64,000 nucleotides of DNA from Pseudomonas sp. MMS21 TM103 (lineage in GTDB: Bacteria; Pseudomonadota; Gammaproteobacteria; Pseudomonadales; Pseudomonadaceae): NCBI RefSeq assembly GCF_022132145.1, contig NZ_JAJISP010000008.1, positions 62,001-126,000 on the forward strand. The letters run 5' to 3'. The position numbers and the translations under genes are program-made. The notes beneath the pieces were generated by a model, which was given only the letters and a program-made list of their open reading frames with translations, ran no database searches and was not told where the DNA came from. This document shows positions 57,377-64,000 of the stretch, piece after piece; the stretch's first letter is position 1; the number at the start of each line of letters is the position of its first letter.

Positions 57377-58315
57377 CTATTCAAGCTCTGCTGCGACGGT
57401 ATGCAGAAACGCACGGTAGTGTTCGGCGGTTTCCTCGGGGCGCTCGATCATGGGAGCGTGCCCACAGTTTTGCATGATCACCACGCTGGGTCGCCGCAGG
57501 AGCGGCTGCATGACCTCGATGCTGGAAGCATCCAGAACCCTGTCCTGCGCCCCCCAAAGCAGTAGGGTCGGCGCCTGGATCTTCGGCAGTACGGGTTCGA
57601 GCGGAATATAGCGACTGACCAGTTGCGCGAAGATCCGTTCGTTAAACGCACTATCAGCGATGCTTCTTGCTGCCAGGTAGTGCTTGAGGCGCTCAGGCAT
57701 GTTCGGCTCTTGGACGAAGATGAGCTCCAGCAACTGATCGAATTGTTGCTGGGTTTTGACGATCAGCGGATTGGGTTCGCCGCGTTCGAGGCGCTCGATC
57801 AGCTCGCTTTTTTGTGGCGAGTCGATGCCGGCATTAGCGAGCAGGGCTACTGATAGGATTTGCTCGGGGTAGCGAGCGGCATACAGGGCGCTGATATGGC
57901 CGCCCATCGAATTGCCGATCAGATGCAGTTTCTTGATCTTCAAGGCTTGAGTGAACGCGGCGAGACGTTCGACTTGAGTGCCGATGTCGTAGCTGGCGTA
58001 AGGCTTGCTGCTGTCGCCAAAGCCGGGCAAGTCCAGGGCTATTACCTGGTAGTCCTCGGTGAAGAAGCGAGCAAACTGCAGCCAGTTGTCCTTGCTGGCA
58101 GCAAAGCCATGGATCATTAAAATGGTTTCGCCGTTGCTCGGGCCGCCTTGGTAGTAATGAATGCTAAGATCGTTGACGGTCAACTGTTTGGCGCTGAGAT
58201 CTGCCCGCTGCTGTTCGATCAGTTGCGTCGTAACCAGTAGCGCGGCGGGGCAGAAATAGAGTGTTGCAGCGGCACTGCCAAGCAGCAGTAGCAAGCCAAG
58301 TAGCAGTTTTTTCAT
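57377..58315 (-). CDS. plaF: membrane-anchored phospholipase PlaF-like alpha/beta hydrolase
   Basis: A 312-residue hydrolase with an N-terminal membrane helix (KLLLGLLLLLGSAAATLYF) and a periplasmic alpha/beta hydrolase domain. The catalytic triad is visible as Ser136 in GNSMGGH, Asp258 in WGAQDRVL and His286 in CGHAPMIE, nearly the same numbers reported for P. aeruginosa PlaF (PA2949), an inner-membrane phospholipase A that remodels glycerophospholipids and contributes to virulence. Position next to etfA supports the assignment. The N-terminal helix is charged at its start (MKK). No operon partner; the divergent neighbour is a solute-binding protein gene. Confidence 0.85.
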   Translation of the reverse strand: MKKLLLGLLLLLGSAAATLYFCPAALLVTTQLIEQQRADLSAKQLTVNDLSIHYYQGGPSNGETILMIHGFAASKDNWLQFARFFTEDYQVIALDLPGFGDSSKPYASYDIGTQVERLAAFTQALKIKKLHLIGNSMGGHISALYAARYPEQILSVALLANAGIDSPQKSELIERLERGEPNPLIVKTQQQFDQLLELIFVQEPNMPERLKHYLAARSIADSAFNERIFAQLVSRYIPLEPVLPKIQAPTLLLWGAQDRVLDASSIEVMQPLLRRPSVVIMQNCGHAPMIERPEETAEHYRAFLHTVAAELE

Positions 58316-58429
58316 GGTCCGCCCTTATCGCGAATTATTATCAAGACACTTGTAAGCTAACATGCAGGCTACATTTATCAGTGTTCGCTTGCCCTGAAAG
58401 TCCATCAAAAGTTCAGTCGAGAAGTCGCC

Positions 58430-59257
58430 ATGCTCGAACGTGGGTTATTGAAATCTGTATTGATTTTTCTTGGCGTGGTGCTATTGCCAGGACTGAGTAC
58501 CGCCGCAGGTAAGTGCGAACGTTTGGTCGCCACTGGTAATCCGGAGTATCCGCCTTATTTATGGCGTGACCCGCAGAATCCGCAGCAGCTGATCGGTGCC
58601 AATGCAGACTTGCTCAAGCATTTGGCCAAAGAGTTGGATCTGGTTATCGATGTGATCTATACCGGCCCCTGGTCTCGCGCACAAGACGAGGTGCGTACAG
58701 GGCGGGTCGATTTGATCGCCGGTGCTTTTCTGACCTTGCCGCGTCTGGAAACCATGGATTATGTGCACCCGGCATTTTTCTTCACCCCGAGCGTGGTCTG
58801 GGTGCGTAAAGGTGCGGAGTTTCCCTACGCCAGCTGGGCTGACCTGCATGACCGTACAGGTGGGACGTTGGTGAATAACAGCTTCGGTCAGCTTTTCGAC
58901 ACCTATGCCAAGGCCAATCTGACCCTGGAGGGTGTATCCAGCCTGACTCAGGCATTTCAGAAGCTGATGCTGGGTCGTACCGATTATGTCCTCTACGAGC
59001 GTTTCCCCGGTCTGGCTCTGGCTGAAACGCTAAGCATGGAAGATGACCTGCTGGTGCTGGATCCGCCTATTTCGAGCGAGGGTTTATACCTGACCCTGTC
59101 GCACAACTCGGCATGCAACGACTCCAGGCTGCGCGGACAATTGGCGATAAAGATGACAGAATTGGTCGCTGCCGGCCTGCCGGAAACCCTGCTGCAGCGC
59201 AACTTGATGCGCTGGAAAGAGCAGCAGTTGCAACCCGCAAGCGTCCCGAACCCGTAG
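58430..59257 (+). CDS. periplasmic solute-binding protein, family 3
   Basis: A 275-residue protein with a signal peptide (LLKSVLIFLGVVLLPGLSTAAG) and a type II periplasmic-binding fold: RLVATGNPEYPPYLWRD, GANADLLKHLAKELDLVIDVIYTGPWSRAQDEVRTGRVDLIAGAFLT-type text and TDYVLYERFPGLALAE. It resembles amino-acid binding proteins (SBP_bac_3), but no ABC transporter gene is nearby. The next two genes encode lipoproteins (DUF4398 and OmpA-like), so it may serve signalling or envelope sensing instead of import. It is divergent from plaF with 114 bases between. Confidence 0.8.
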   Translation: MLERGLLKSVLIFLGVVLLPGLSTAAGKCERLVATGNPEYPPYLWRDPQNPQQLIGANADLLKHLAKELDLVIDVIYTGPWSRAQDEVRTGRVDLIAGAFLTLPRLETMDYVHPAFFFTPSVVWVRKGAEFPYASWADLHDRTGGTLVNNSFGQLFDTYAKANLTLEGVSSLTQAFQKLMLGRTDYVLYERFPGLALAETLSMEDDLLVLDPPISSEGLYLTLSHNSACNDSRLRGQLAIKMTELVAAGLPETLLQRNLMRWKEQQLQPASVPNP

Positions 59258-59267
59258 GAAGTTTTTT

Positions 59268-59618
59268 GTGATTAATCGATTTTCATGTGCCGCACTGATG
59301 GTGCTGGGTTTCACCGGTTGCGCCAGCGACCCGGCGCCTACCGAGCAATTGCGGCTCACCGAGCAAGCCTTGGCCCAAGCCAAAGCTGTTGGTGCCGATG
59401 AGCACGTAGTCGAACTGGCAATGGCCGAAGCCAAGCTGTTGCAGGCTCAGGCTGCCATGCAGCGTGACGCCTTCAAGGACGCGCGGGTACTTGCCGAGCA
59501 GGCCGAGCTGGATGCCCGTCTGGCGGAAGCTCGGGTGTTGACGCAGAAAAGTCAGGAGCAGCTGAACGAACTGAATAACCGGATCAATCGCCTGCGCAAG
59601 CAGTTGGGGACGCTGTGA
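59268..59618 (+). CDS. DUF4398 lipoprotein
   Basis: A 116-residue lipoprotein: ALMVLGFTGC gives lipid-modified Cys18. The rest is helical and coiled-coil-like (LRLTEQALAQAKAVGADEHV, AMAEAKLLQAQAAMQRDAFKDARVLAEQAELDARLAEARVL), the hallmark of DUF4398. GTG start at 59268 with TAGGAAG upstream. The stop overlaps the next start (GTGATG), so the OmpA-like protein is made together with it. The coiled coil may pair with the helical N-terminal half of that protein. Confidence 0.85.
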   Translation: MINRFSCAALMVLGFTGCASDPAPTEQLRLTEQALAQAKAVGADEHVVELAMAEAKLLQAQAAMQRDAFKDARVLAEQAELDARLAEARVLTQKSQEQLNELNNRINRLRKQLGTL

Positions 59619-60433
59619 TGAGTGCTCGGATCCAGTTGCTGGGAGGCGCTTTGTTGGCGTTGTTGCTGAGTGGTTGCGCGGGTTCGCAACAGCAGAGCAG
59701 CAGCGAGGCGCTCGAGACGGCCCGCAGCAGCTTTCAGGCGGTGAAGGAGAGCGCCGATGTGCTGCGCAGTGCACCGAAAGATGTGATCCGTGCGGGCGAA
59801 TCCCTGGCCCGTGCAGATCGCCTCTCGAGCTATTGGGGCAGTACGGATGACGTTAGCCATTACGCCTACCTCAGTCAGCGTTACAGCGAAATCGCCGAAC
59901 AAAACAGTGCCCTGAACTTGAATCAGGATCGGGCGGCCAAGCTCGAACTGGAGCGTCAGCGCCTGCAACTGGCCCTGCGTGAGGCCAAGCTGCTCAGCGT
60001 GCAGGAGCAGAGCAACTGGCTGGAAGAGCAGATACTCAGCCTGACAGCCGGTGAGTCCGAGCGTGGTCTGGTGATGACCCTTGGCGATGTGTTGTTCGAT
60101 GCAGGGCAGGCCGAGTTGAAGGCCTCGGCCAATCGCACAGTACTGAAGTTGGTGCAGTTCCTGCAGCTCAATCCTCGCCGGGTGGTGCGTATCGAGGGCT
60201 ACAGCGACAGCCGTGGCGACAAGCTGGAAAACCTCGAACTGTCCCGCGCGCGGGCGCAAACCGTCGCCGATGTCCTGGTTGATCTGGGTATCGATACCGC
60301 GCGCATCGAGGTGCAAGGCCATGGTGAGAGCTTCCCGGTGGCCGAGAATGCGTCGGCCAGGGGGCGTGCACAAAACCGTCGTGTCGAGATTGTGTTCTCC
60401 GACGAGTTGGGGCGACTGAGCTCCGCACGCTGA
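59618..60433 (+). CDS. OmpA-family peptidoglycan-binding lipoprotein
   Basis: A 271-residue lipoprotein with lipid Cys20 (LALLLSGC), a helical region with DUF4398-like text (ALETARSSFQAVKESADVLRSAPKDVIRAGESLARADRL), and a C-terminal OmpA domain: GDVLFDAGQAELKASANRTV, IEGYSDSRGDKLENLELSRARAQ, GHGESFPVAENASARGRAQNRRVEIV. The Asp and Arg of the diaminopimelate-binding site are kept. Likely anchored in the outer membrane and holding peptidoglycan. ATG at 59618 overlaps the preceding stop. Confidence 0.9.
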   Translation: MSARIQLLGGALLALLLSGCAGSQQQSSSEALETARSSFQAVKESADVLRSAPKDVIRAGESLARADRLSSYWGSTDDVSHYAYLSQRYSEIAEQNSALNLNQDRAAKLELERQRLQLALREAKLLSVQEQSNWLEEQILSLTAGESERGLVMTLGDVLFDAGQAELKASANRTVLKLVQFLQLNPRRVVRIEGYSDSRGDKLENLELSRARAQTVADVLVDLGIDTARIEVQGHGESFPVAENASARGRAQNRRVEIVFSDELGRLSSAR

Positions 60434-60445
60434 AGCAGGTATTAC

Positions 60446-60476
60446 CCAAAAAGCCCTGGCGCGCCGGGGCTTTTTA
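60446..60476 (+). terminator. rho-independent terminator after the OmpA-like gene
   Basis: Stem AAAAGCCC/GGGCTTTTT around a GC-rich TGGCGCGCCG loop that can extend the pairing, followed by T5. Confidence 0.85.
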
Positions 60477-60568
60477 TTGCACTCGATTTATCACAGCTGG
60501 TTGCCAGGGTCGCCACGTTCCTGAGGGTGTGAGCAATTCAAAAACAGTTGACGTAATATTGAATTGTT

Positions 60569-60660
60569 CCACTACAGTCACTGGCGGATCGCCGCTGTGT
60601 CGTCCACAATTCAAGAAACTGTACCGGTGCACCTTCGGTTCTCCGAGTTACTGTATTGGT
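60569..60660. promoter_or_regulatory. MocR-type operator: ACTGTAnnGG in three copies
   Basis: ACTGTACCGGT (60618-60628) and ACTGTATTGGT (60650-60660) are direct repeats 32 bases apart, about three helical turns; an inverted copy, CCACTACAGT (60569-60578), lies 49 bases upstream. A separate 8-mer CAATTCAA occurs at 60534 and 60607 and as its complement at 60559. Paired direct repeats with an inverted half-site are typical for GabR/PdxR-type MocR regulators. The last copy ends 23 bases before the MocR ATG, suggesting autoregulation. Confidence 0.6.
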
Positions 60661-60682
60661 TCAATAAAGCGGGAAAGCGGCC

Positions 60683-62122
60683 ATGACCAGTCTGTTGCTC
60701 TATCAGCGAATCGCCCAGCAATTGGCGGAAGACATTCGCCGCGGCGTCTATCAGCCGGGAGAGCGGGTGCCGTCGGTGCGCAAGATGAGCTCGCAGCTTA
60801 ATGTCAGTCATGCCACGGTCTTGCAGGCTTACGCCAACCTGGAAGACCAGGGGCTGATCCGCGCGCGCCCGCAATCCGGCTTCTATGTGCACCAGACCCC
60901 GGCCCTGACCGCCCCGACCCCGGATATTGCCCGGGTCGAGCGTCCCAGCCTGGTGACGCGCAGCAGCATCATCAATCAAATCCTCACCGAGTCGCGCCGC
61001 GAGGGCGTGTTTCCCCTCGGTGCGGCGGTGCCGCATGTTGACTACCTGCCGGTGCGCGCCTTGCACCAGCAGTTGGCCAAGGTCACCCGGTTTCAGAGCC
61101 CGCGCGCCTTCAGCTATATGTTCAGTCCCGGTTTCGAGCCGCTGCGTCGCCAGGTGGCGATTCGTATGCGCGATGCCGGCGTGGTGGTCGATCCATCAGA
61201 AGTGGTGATTACCCACGGTTGTGTCGATGCGCTGCAGATGTCGCTGCGGGTGTTGACCAATCCGGGGGATTTGATCGCCACCGAGTCGCCGACCTATTAC
61301 GGCCTGCTGCAGTTGGCCGATCTGCTGGGCTTGAAGGTGATCGAAATACCCAGCGATCCAACCACGGGGATCAGCCTGGAGGCGTTGCAGCTGGCGGCCA
61401 GTCAGTGGCCGATCAAGGCGCTGGTCTTGACTGCACGCCTGAGCAATCCGCTCGGCGGCAGCATCCCCGAACCGCGGCAGAAGCAGTTGTTGCGCCTGGC
61501 CGGGGATTTCGATATCCAGATCGTCGAGGACGACATCTACGGCGAACTGATGTTTGAGCAGGGGCCGATCAAGGCGCTCAAGTCGCATGACCGGGAAGGG
61601 CGGGTGGTGTATTGCTCAAGCTTCTCCAAGACCCTGTCGCCGGGGGTGCGTATCGGCTGGATCATCGCCGGCAAATACCAGGACGAGATCCAGCGCCTGC
61701 AGACGTTCAGCACCCACTCAGCCTGCAGCGTCACGCAGATGGCGGTGGCCGCCTACCTCGAGAACGGCGGTTACGACCGCCACCTGCGCTACATTCGCCA
61801 GGAATACCGCAAGAACCTCAGTGCCTTCCAGCTGGCGATCCAGCAGTATTTCCCAGAGGGCACGCAGATGACTCGGCCCAATGGCGGTTTCATCCTCTGG
61901 ATCAGCCTGCCGGTACGGGTCAACACCAAGGACTTGCACGTGCGCGCCTTGCAGCAGGGCATCAGCATCGCGCCGGGGCTGATCTTCAGCAACACCGAGC
62001 AGTTCAATCACTGCGTGCGCCTGAATTGTGGCATCCCCTGGAATCGCGAAGCTGAGCGGGCCTTGATGACCCTGGGCATGCTGGCCAGCCAGTTGTGTCT
62101 GGAGGCAACGGCGAGTAGCTGA
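60683..62122 (+). CDS. MocR-family (GntR/aminotransferase) transcriptional regulator
   Basis: A 479-residue protein joining an N-terminal GntR helix-turn-helix (residues 8-70: IAQQLAEDIRRGVYQPGERVPSVRKMSSQLNVSHATVLQAY) to a fold-type I aminotransferase domain. The PLP Lys is in SSFSKTLSPGVRIGW near residue 315, with DDIYGEL and NPLGGSIP before it. LTARLSNPLGG keeps the Asn that contacts PLP; the usual substrate-binding Arg may be retained in HCVRLNCG. MocR proteins sense PLP or amino compounds and regulate vitamin B6, GABA or other genes. No metabolic gene is adjacent, so its target beyond itself is unknown. Confidence 0.9.
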   Translation: MTSLLLYQRIAQQLAEDIRRGVYQPGERVPSVRKMSSQLNVSHATVLQAYANLEDQGLIRARPQSGFYVHQTPALTAPTPDIARVERPSLVTRSSIINQILTESRREGVFPLGAAVPHVDYLPVRALHQQLAKVTRFQSPRAFSYMFSPGFEPLRRQVAIRMRDAGVVVDPSEVVITHGCVDALQMSLRVLTNPGDLIATESPTYYGLLQLADLLGLKVIEIPSDPTTGISLEALQLAASQWPIKALVLTARLSNPLGGSIPEPRQKQLLRLAGDFDIQIVEDDIYGELMFEQGPIKALKSHDREGRVVYCSSFSKTLSPGVRIGWIIAGKYQDEIQRLQTFSTHSACSVTQMAVAAYLENGGYDRHLRYIRQEYRKNLSAFQLAIQQYFPEGTQMTRPNGGFILWISLPVRVNTKDLHVRALQQGISIAPGLIFSNTEQFNHCVRLNCGIPWNREAERALMTLGMLASQLCLEATASS

Positions 62123-62202
62123 ATGACCTTGCGGTTAACCCGAATCGGCAAGGTATTGCGTCTACCAGGGCGAAGAGCTTTTTCGCCCCAAGGAGATGCG
62201 TC

Positions 62203-63927
62203 ATGTCGAGGATTCGTGCGTTACATCCGCAACCGCTGCTGCAGGGATTTGCCGGTAGTCTGCTGCTGACCCTGGCCGCCTGCAATGCCGCCCAACCGGG
62301 GCCGTCGCAGGTTGAAGTTGCTGATCAGGACTTGGCGGTAGTGGCCGCTGAGCAGCCCCAGGCGTCGCCGCGGGCCAAAAAAACCGAGTTGCAGCGACAT
62401 GTCGTCGTCGCTTCGCTGCCGGCGGTGGGTCAACCTGGTGTTCCTATGGCGGACTATCTGCCGCCGACGTACCGCGAACAATATCGCGAGCAGTACCAGA
62501 CAATCGCCGACAATCCGGTGCATGCCGTGGCCCAAATGCCGGTGTCGACCTTCAGTATCGATGTCGATACCGGCAGCTATGCCAACGTCCGCCGCTTTCT
62601 CAATCAGGGCCAGTTGCCGCCAGCCGAGGCGGTGCGCCTGGAGGAGTTGGTCAATTATTTTCCTTACGCCTATCCGCTGCCGCAGGGCGATACGCCCTTT
62701 GGCGTCGGCACCGAGTTGGCGGTGACACCCTGGAACCCGCAGAGCCGCTTGCTGCGCATCGCGATCAAGGCGGCGGATCTGTCGGTGGCGGCCATGCCGC
62801 CGGCCAATCTGGTGTTTCTGGTGGATGTCTCGGGTTCGATGGATCGCCGCGAAGGCTTGCCTCTGGTGCAGAGCACCCTGAAATTGCTGGTCGAGCAATT
62901 GCGCGCCGAGGACAGCGTCTCCCTGGTGGTGTACGCCGGTTCCTCCAGCGTGGTGCTGGAGCCGACTGCCGGCAGCGATAAGGCCAGGATTCGCGCGGCC
63001 ATCGATCAGTTGCGCGCCGGTGGTTCGACGGCCGGTGAGTCGGGCATTCAGCTGGCCTATCAGCAGGCGCAGCAGGGCTTTATCAAGAACGGCATCAACC
63101 GCATTCTGCTGGCCACCGATGGCGACTTCAACGTCGGTATCAGCGACTTTGAGGCCCTCAAGCAACTGGCGGCCGACAAGCGCAAGAGCGGGATTGCCCT
63201 GACCACCCTGGGCTTCGGCACCGACAACTACAACGAACGCCTGATGGAGCAACTAGCCGACGCCGGCGATGGTAACTACGCCTATATCGACAACCTGCGC
63301 GAGGCGCGCAAGGTGTTGGTCGATCAGCTCGGCTCGACCCTGGCGGTGGTGGCCAGGGACGTGAAAATCCAGGTCGAGTTCAACCCGGCCCAGGTCAGTG
63401 AATACCGTTTGCTCGGCTATGAAAACCGCGCGCTGAAGCGGGAAGACTTCAGCAACGACCAGGTCGATGCCGGTGAGATCGGTGCCGGCCATACGGTGAC
63501 CGCGCTCTATGAAATAGTCCCGGCCGGCAATAAGGGCTGGTTGGAGCCGCTGCGCTATCAGCCGGCGGAAATAACCACTCGCAAACAGGGCGAGTTGGCG
63601 CTGCTGCGCGTCCGTTACAAGGCGCCGCAGCAGGGCAGCAGCCGCCTGTTGGAAATCCCCATCGAGGCGCAACGCAGTGCGCCGGCAATCGCCCAGGCCA
63701 GCGAGGACTTGCGTTTCGCCGCCGCCGTCGCGGCCTTTGCCCAGCAGCTCAAAGGCGCCCAGTACATGGGTGAGTTCGACCTGGCCGCCAGCGCCGACCT
63801 GGCGCGTAGCAGCAAGGGCGAGGACCGCTTCGGCCTGCGCGGCGAGTTCGTACAACTGGTCGAATTGGCGCAAAGCCTGCAAACTCCGTCTTCACTGCCC
63901 GCGCCCAGCGCTGCCAAGGTCGACTAG
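62203..63927 (+). CDS. vWA-domain lipoprotein (YfbK-like)
   Basis: A 574-residue lipoprotein: SLLLTLAAC gives Cys27. The YfbK-type N-terminal region (FSIDVDTGSYANVRRFLNQGQLPPAEAVRLEELVNYFPY) precedes the von Willebrand A domain with MIDAS motif DVSGSMD (Asp208, Ser210, Ser212); the C-terminal DUF3520-like part runs from about residue 380. In several bacteria such proteins sit beside ECF sigma factors, as here: a sigma-factor frame starts two bases after its stop. AAGGAG precedes the ATG at 62203, and a perfect hairpin (GGGCGAA/TTCGCCC, 62168-62188) abuts this ribosome site. Confidence 0.9.
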   Translation: MSRIRALHPQPLLQGFAGSLLLTLAACNAAQPGPSQVEVADQDLAVVAAEQPQASPRAKKTELQRHVVVASLPAVGQPGVPMADYLPPTYREQYREQYQTIADNPVHAVAQMPVSTFSIDVDTGSYANVRRFLNQGQLPPAEAVRLEELVNYFPYAYPLPQGDTPFGVGTELAVTPWNPQSRLLRIAIKAADLSVAAMPPANLVFLVDVSGSMDRREGLPLVQSTLKLLVEQLRAEDSVSLVVYAGSSSVVLEPTAGSDKARIRAAIDQLRAGGSTAGESGIQLAYQQAQQGFIKNGINRILLATDGDFNVGISDFEALKQLAADKRKSGIALTTLGFGTDNYNERLMEQLADAGDGNYAYIDNLREARKVLVDQLGSTLAVVARDVKIQVEFNPAQVSEYRLLGYENRALKREDFSNDQVDAGEIGAGHTVTALYEIVPAGNKGWLEPLRYQPAEITTRKQGELALLRVRYKAPQQGSSRLLEIPIEAQRSAPAIAQASEDLRFAAAVAAFAQQLKGAQYMGEFDLAASADLARSSKGEDRFGLRGEFVQLVELAQSLQTPSSLPAPSAAKVD

Positions 63928-63928
63928 C

Positions 63929-64000
63929 GTGACTGCCCATCCTGTTGTGCCACTGTCCGACGAAGAGGACGCCGCCTTGTTGCGGCGTTATCGCCAGGGT
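63929..64000 (+). CDS. RNA polymerase sigma factor, ECF type, first 24 codons (3' end outside window)
   Basis: An open frame begins with GTG at 63929, two bases after the vWA stop, and runs to the window edge: VTAHPVVPLSDEEDAALLRRYR. The EDAALLRRYRQG text is typical for the first helix of sigma region 2 in ECF-type factors (DEALLRRYR). Only this part is visible, so the family call rests on the short motif and on the known pairing of YfbK-type vWA genes with sigma factors. Confidence 0.6.
   Translation, partial: MTAHPVVPLSDEEDAALLRRYRQG

Noticed and set aside
1..64000. CRISPR arrays, tRNA or rRNA genes, insertion sequences, prophage or integrase genes
   Set aside because: None was seen on either strand; gene order is that of a conserved chromosomal segment.

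Overview
This 64 kb window is a contiguous piece of a Pseudomonas chromosome. Gene order follows the P. aeruginosa PAO1 stretch from about PA3006 (psrA) down to about PA2949 (plaF) closely, as far as I recall that genome. The protein families, the NQR-apbE-nqrM set and the RgsA locus all fit Pseudomonas. At least three differences from PAO1 (no fabV between etfA and plaF, two radical SAM genes after the TetR gene, a different right end) suggest a species other than P. aeruginosa. I see no tRNA, rRNA, IS, prophage, CRISPR or plasmid-type genes; this is core chromosome.

Layout. 1-2.8 kb: 3' end of psrA, an L,D-transpeptidase, nagZ and a methylthioinosine phosphorylase. 2.8-9.0 kb: csiV and mfd (minus), a long GAPDH, a chalcone-isomerase-like protein. 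9.3-17.9 kb: nqrABCDEF-apbE-nqrM, then sthA. 18.1-23.6 kb: phosphodiesterase, small exported protein, PilZ protein (minus), lolCDE, DUF2062. 23.8-30.6 kb: comEC, exbB, exbD, lpxK, Trm112-like, kdsB, low-Mr phosphatase, murB, tightly packed. 30.8-37.1 kb: rne (minus) divergent from rluC, HAD phosphatase, sppA. 37.1-48.1 kb: maf (minus) divergent from yceD-rpmF-plsX-fabD-fabG-acpP-fabF-pabC-mltG-tmk-holB-pilZ-tatD. 48.2-53.6 kb: sRNA RgsA, a class V aminotransferase, TetR, a MoaA paralogue, a second radical SAM enzyme, a DUF4823 lipoprotein and DUF1285. 53.6-58.3 kb: etfQO divergent from etfBA, then plaF. 58.4-64.0 kb: solute-binding protein, DUF4398 and OmpA-like lipoproteins, a MocR regulator, a vWA lipoprotein and the first 24 codons of a sigma factor.

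How the genes work together. The window is rich in envelope functions (lipid A, lipoprotein export, peptidoglycan recycling and precursor synthesis, fatty-acid synthesis) and in quinone-linked respiration (NQR; ETF and ETF:quinone oxidoreductase for beta-oxidation). A sequence matching the published PsrA-box pattern lies between the divergent etf promoters, while psrA itself is cut by the left edge, which ties the two ends of the window together.

The most interesting signals are non-coding: the PsrA-type operator between etfQO and etfB; the RgsA sRNA on the minus strand near 48.3 kb; promoters whose spacing predicts leaderless or nearly leaderless mRNAs for yceD and rluC; overlapping divergent rne/rluC promoters giving rne a leader of about 515 nt; and a three-copy ACTGTAnnGG operator in front of the MocR gene. 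I found no clearly new multi-gene system. The least characterised sets are the two-radical-SAM cluster, the binding-protein/DUF4398/OmpA triad and the vWA-sigma pair at the right edge. All family calls come from reading the sequence and from memory; no database search was run.
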